DNA from: Ruminococcaceae bacterium UBA1236
GTDB taxonomy: Bacteria; Bacillota; Clostridia; Oscillospirales; Acutalibacteraceae
Length of the DNA: 7,106 bases
Assembly (NCBI GenBank): GCA_002309055.1
Contig: DBWO01000021.1
Coordinates: 183-7,288, forward strand
Reading direction: 5' to 3'
Positions within the stretch are counted from its first letter, which is position 1. Each line of letters begins with the position of its first letter. The translations under genes were made by a program, and so were the position numbers. Shown here in pieces: positions 4,704 to 7,106 of the stretch. The notes beneath the pieces are model-generated. The model made no database searches and had not been told where the DNA came from. It saw nothing but the letters and a program-made list of their open reading frames with translations.

Positions 4704-6134
4704 ATGCTTACATACATATTTGAAAAATCGAAAAAAACGCCGCTGTATATTCAGCTATATGAAAAGATGCGTGACGACATTCTTTCGGGCGCGATAGCGG
4801 GCGGTGATAAGCTGCCTTCAAAGCGCGCTTTCGCAGAGCATCTCGGCATAAGCAAAGTCACGGTTGAGGCCGCCTATTCCCTGCTTATTTCGGAGGGCTA
4901 TGTCTATTCGCTTGAAAAGCGCGGTTACTACGCCGAAAAAGATGTCGGTCTTCCCGAAAACCGCGGGGGAGGAGTGCCCGTGAGCAAAGAGGCCGAAAGC
5001 GAAAAATACAGTATAGACCTTAGCTCAAACATCGTGCCGCCGGGTCAGTTTCCTTTCACCGTATGGGCAAAGCTTATGCGCAATGTCTGCCTTGATTACA
5101 GGGACGAGCTTCTCCTGCCCATGCCTTATAACGGGGCTAAGTGCCTCAGAGAGGCGATAAGCGGCTACCTCTATGAACAGAGGGGTATGAGCGTTTCGCC
5201 CGACAGAATTCTTATCGGCTCCGGCTCGGAATATCTTTACGGCGTTATCGTTAAGCTTCTCGGCAAAGATAAAGTATACGCCGCGGAGGATCCCGCCTAC
5301 CGCCGCATTCATTCATCCTATGCGCACAGCGGCGTCAGGTGCATATCCGTGCCTGTTGAGAAAGAGGGCGTTGACATAAAGTCGCCCGCGGTTAAAAAAG
5401 CGAATGTGCTTCATATCTCGCCCTCGCATAATTTTCCCACAGGCATTGCCGCTTCCCCCAAGAGGCGGCGTGAAATCACCGATGCTCTTTCACGGGGTGA
5501 AATCGAATGGATAATTGAGGATGATTTTGACAGCGAGCTTCGCTTCAGCGGTAAGCCCGTGCCCACTTTATATTCCGCGGACCGCACCGGCAGGGTGATT
5601 TATATGAACACCTTTTCAAAAACAATCGCGCCGTCAATCAAGATAAGCTATCTCGTCATCCCGGAGACGCTCGCCGAAAAATGCAGGGTGGAGGTTTCGC
5701 ACGCAGGCTGCCCCGTGCCGTCCTTTGAGCAGTACACGCTCGCTGAGTTTATTTCGGGCGGTTACTTTGAAAGGCACATCAGCCGCAACAGGAAGTATTA
5801 CAGAACTCTCCGTGACCGCCTTCTTGAGGTTTATTATTCAAGCGCTCTCGCCGAAAAATCCGCCATTGAGGAGGCGGACGCAGGCCTTCACTTTTTCATA
5901 AATCTCAAAACGGATAAGAGCGACGAGGAGATAAAAAGCCTGCTTGCGGATGAGGGCGTCAAAAGCTCGTTTCTCTCCGATTATTTATCGAAGCCGAAGA
6001 AAGAGAGCGCGCACAGACTGCTGGTTAATTATTCGGGCCTTTCGCCTGCGGATTTTTCTCAGGCGCTTACCCTGCTTGACAGACTGATTAAACAGTTGAC
6101 ATATACATCAAAAAGGTGCAAAATAAACAGTTAG
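4704..6134 (+). CDS. MocR/PdxR-type transcription regulator (GntR HTH fused to aminotransferase fold), 476 aa
   Basis: Two domains are visible. Residues about 10-78 are a GntR winged helix (PLYIQLYEKMRDDILSGAI, then LPSKRAFAEHLGISKVTVEAAYSLLISEGYV). A linker follows at about 80-103, then a class I aminotransferase-like domain at about 104-465. The latter keeps the PLP-binding features: SHNFPTG (241-247), EDDFDSEL (272-279), the Schiff-base lysine K306 in NTFSK, and R438 near the end (HRLLVNYSGL). It should therefore bind pyridoxal phosphate and act as a dimeric regulator rather than an enzyme. Relatives control vitamin B6 synthesis (PdxR), GABA use (GabR) or other pathways. Length is usual for the family. 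GAGGG at 4692-4696 is 7 bases before the ATG. It heads an operon with a nicotinamidase-like gene and NAD synthetase, and faces an ECF S component across a shared control region with repeats. The ligand is unknown. Confidence 0.92.
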   Translation: MLTYIFEKSKKTPLYIQLYEKMRDDILSGAIAGGDKLPSKRAFAEHLGISKVTVEAAYSLLISEGYVYSLEKRGYYAEKDVGLPENRGGGVPVSKEAESEKYSIDLSSNIVPPGQFPFTVWAKLMRNVCLDYRDELLLPMPYNGAKCLREAISGYLYEQRGMSVSPDRILIGSGSEYLYGVIVKLLGKDKVYAAEDPAYRRIHSSYAHSGVRCISVPVEKEGVDIKSPAVKKANVLHISPSHNFPTGIAASPKRRREITDALSRGEIEWIIEDDFDSELRFSGKPVPTLYSADRTGRVIYMNTFSKTIAPSIKISYLVIPETLAEKCRVEVSHAGCPVPSFEQYTLAEFISGGYFERHISRNRKYYRTLRDRLLEVYYSSALAEKSAIEEADAGLHFFINLKTDKSDEEIKSLLADEGVKSSFLSDYLSKPKKESAHRLLVNYSGLSPADFSQALTLLDRLIKQLTYTSKRCKINS

Positions 6135-6137
6135 AAA

Positions 6138-6143
6138 GGGAGG
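6138..6143 (+). promoter_or_regulatory. Ribosome binding site fixing the start of the nicotinamidase-like gene
   Basis: GGGAGG lies 8 bases before the ATG at 6152. The frame is open back to an ATG at 6116, inside the end of the MocR gene, but that start has no ribosome binding site and would add 12 residues before the conserved N-terminus. Confidence 0.8.
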
Positions 6144-6151
6144 CGTTAAAA

Positions 6152-6676
6152 ATGAAAAAAGTGCTTATTGCCGTTGACCTTCAAAAGGACTTTGTGGACG
6201 GCGCTCTCGGCACACCCGAGGCCGTTGCCATAATCCCTGCGGCAGCGGAAAAAATCAGGAATTTTGACGGCATAATCTTTGTGACTCTCGATACGCATTC
6301 TGATGATTATCTCTGCACGTCGGAGGGCAAAAAACTGCCCGTTCCGCACTGCATAAAAGGAACGCCCGGCCGGCAACTTGACAGCAGCATTGCCGCAGCG
6401 CTCGAGGGGAAGAGCTATACCGTTATTGAGAAAAACACCTTCGGCGCCGTAAATCTGCCCGAAAAAATCAAAGAGGCCGTAGGCGATGAAGATTTTTCGG
6501 CGGAGTTTATAGGCCTTTGCACGGATATCTGCGTTGTCAGCAACGCCCTTATTGTGAAAGCCGCTTTCCCCGAGGCGCAGATAAGCGCGGATTCCGCCTG
6601 CTGCGCCGGGGTAACGCCCGCAAAGCACGAGGCGGCGCTCGAAACAATGAGAAGCTGTCAGATTGACGTTATATGA
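6152..6676 (+). CDS. pncA: Nicotinamidase-like cysteine hydrolase (isochorismatase fold), 174 aa
   Basis: The isochorismatase-family fold is clear. The catalytic triad of nicotinamidases is present as D9 (VDLQKDF), K94 (EKNTFG) and C127 (CTDICV). The metal site appears as D47 and H49 (LDTH) plus H66 (PHCIKGTPG), three ligands as in archaeal nicotinamidase; the fourth histidine seen in mycobacterial PncA has no counterpart. The expected reaction is nicotinamide to nicotinate plus ammonia, in the cytoplasm. NAD synthetase encoded 17 bases downstream fits a role in NAD salvage. The family also hydrolyses other amides, and clostridial members are often annotated only as cysteine hydrolases, so the symbol is a best guess. 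It starts 17 bases after the MocR stop, so the two genes are probably co-transcribed. Cysteines are frequent (C55, C67, C123, C127 and a CC pair near 150). Confidence 0.82.
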   Translation: MKKVLIAVDLQKDFVDGALGTPEAVAIIPAAAEKIRNFDGIIFVTLDTHSDDYLCTSEGKKLPVPHCIKGTPGRQLDSSIAAALEGKSYTVIEKNTFGAVNLPEKIKEAVGDEDFSAEFIGLCTDICVVSNALIVKAAFPEAQISADSACCAGVTPAKHEAALETMRSCQIDVI

Positions 6677-6693
6677 CATAATGAGGTGATAAT

Positions 6694-7106
6694 ATGTTTG
6701 ACGCTGTAAAAGTTAAAGACCAATGTGTTCAGTGGATAAGAGATTTCTTTGAGGAAAACGGAAAGGGCTGTAACGCGGTTATCGGGATATCCGGCGGCAA
6801 GGACAGCTCAATTGTTGCGGCGCTTTGTGTTGAAGCGCTCGGCAGGGACAGAGTTATCGGCGTGCTTATGCCTAACGGTGAGCAGAGCGACATTGATATG
6901 GCTCTTCTGCTTGTAAACCATCTCGGCATAAAGCATTTTATCGTAAATATCAAGGACGCTTACGACGGCGTTGTAGGAAGCATTCCGTTTGAGCTTTCGG
7001 AGCAGAGCAGAGTAAACCTTGCTCCGAGAATCAGAATGGCCACTCTTTATGCCGTTTCGCAGAGCCATAACGGTAGGGTAGCAAACACCTGCAACCTCTC
7101 CGAGGA
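6694..7106 (+). CDS. nadE: NH3-dependent NAD+ synthetase, N-terminal part, cut by window end
   Basis: The first 137 residues are visible and the frame is open to the window end. The PP-loop ATPase motif SGGKDS (33-38) binds ATP. VLMPNGEQSDIDMALLLVNHLGI matches the NadE segment after the first strands, and NLAPRIRMATLYA followed by GRVANTCNLSE matches the conserved helix and the (G/A)NT-x-N-x-SE motif. The enzyme adenylates nicotinate adenine dinucleotide and amidates it with ammonia to give NAD. The start at MFDAVKVKD has no glutaminase domain before it, so this is the ammonia-dependent short form. GAGGTGA at 6683-6689 precedes the ATG. The 17-base gap after the nicotinamidase-like gene indicates one operon, together covering the first and last steps of nicotinamide salvage. 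PncB and NadD are not in view. Confidence 0.92.
   Translation, partial: MFDAVKVKDQCVQWIRDFFEENGKGCNAVIGISGGKDSSIVAALCVEALGRDRVIGVLMPNGEQSDIDMALLLVNHLGIKHFIVNIKDAYDGVVGSIPFELSEQSRVNLAPRIRMATLYAVSQSHNGRVANTCNLSE

Noticed and set aside
6146..6679. Minus-strand open frame of 177 codons opposite the nicotinamidase-like gene
   Set aside because: It is an almost exact shadow of a gene with an intact catalytic triad, and it has no RBS or family features.

Overview
The window looks like chromosomal DNA of an uncultured or poorly characterised clostridial Firmicute, of the Oscillospirales/Ruminococcaceae type. This is inferred from strong AGGAGG-type ribosome binding sites before nearly every gene, sigma-A promoters with 16-17 bp spacers, roughly even base composition, and Firmicutes-typical families (UPF0340/YwlG, an ECF vitamin S component, a YtrB-like ABC exporter, a MocR regulator). 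It reads as ordinary chromosome: I see no insertion sequence, phage gene, CRISPR array, tRNA or rRNA. No stretch over 300 bases lacks a gene.

Layout. (1) 1-227: end of something transcribed rightward, with a terminator hairpin at 47-72. Next comes a 3' gene remnant (78-170, minus) that encodes exactly the last 21 residues of the intact cupin found 1.2 kb further on, then the terminator (176-206, minus) of the next gene. (2) 228-1612, minus strand: an exported 313-residue protein of unknown function with its own promoter, and upstream of it a 115-residue single-domain cupin. (3) 1613-1807: divergent control region with a leftward and a rightward promoter. (4) 1808-3417, plus strand: compact three-gene operon of AbrB/MazE-type regulator, ABC ATPase and six-helix ABC-2 permease. 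(5) A bidirectional terminator near 3479-3513. (6) 3511-4596, minus strand: two-gene operon of an ECF S component followed by a UPF0340/YwlG protein. (7) 4597-4703: divergent control region where two face-to-face promoters share a palindromic -10 element beside repeated AATGCC motifs. (8) 4704-7106, plus strand: MocR/PdxR-type regulator, nicotinamidase-like cysteine hydrolase, and NAD synthetase (cut by the window end).

Working picture. The right half is a plausible vitamin-cofactor locus. The hydrolase and NAD synthetase are consistent with salvage of nicotinamide to NAD. The divergent S component could import a B vitamin (niacin or vitamin B6), and the MocR protein, a PLP-binding regulator, is well placed to control both sides through the shared control region. 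The substrate of the transporter and the ligand and targets of the regulator are inference. The AbrB-ABC operon is probably a self-regulated exporter of unknown substrate. The cupin and the secreted protein have no assigned role.
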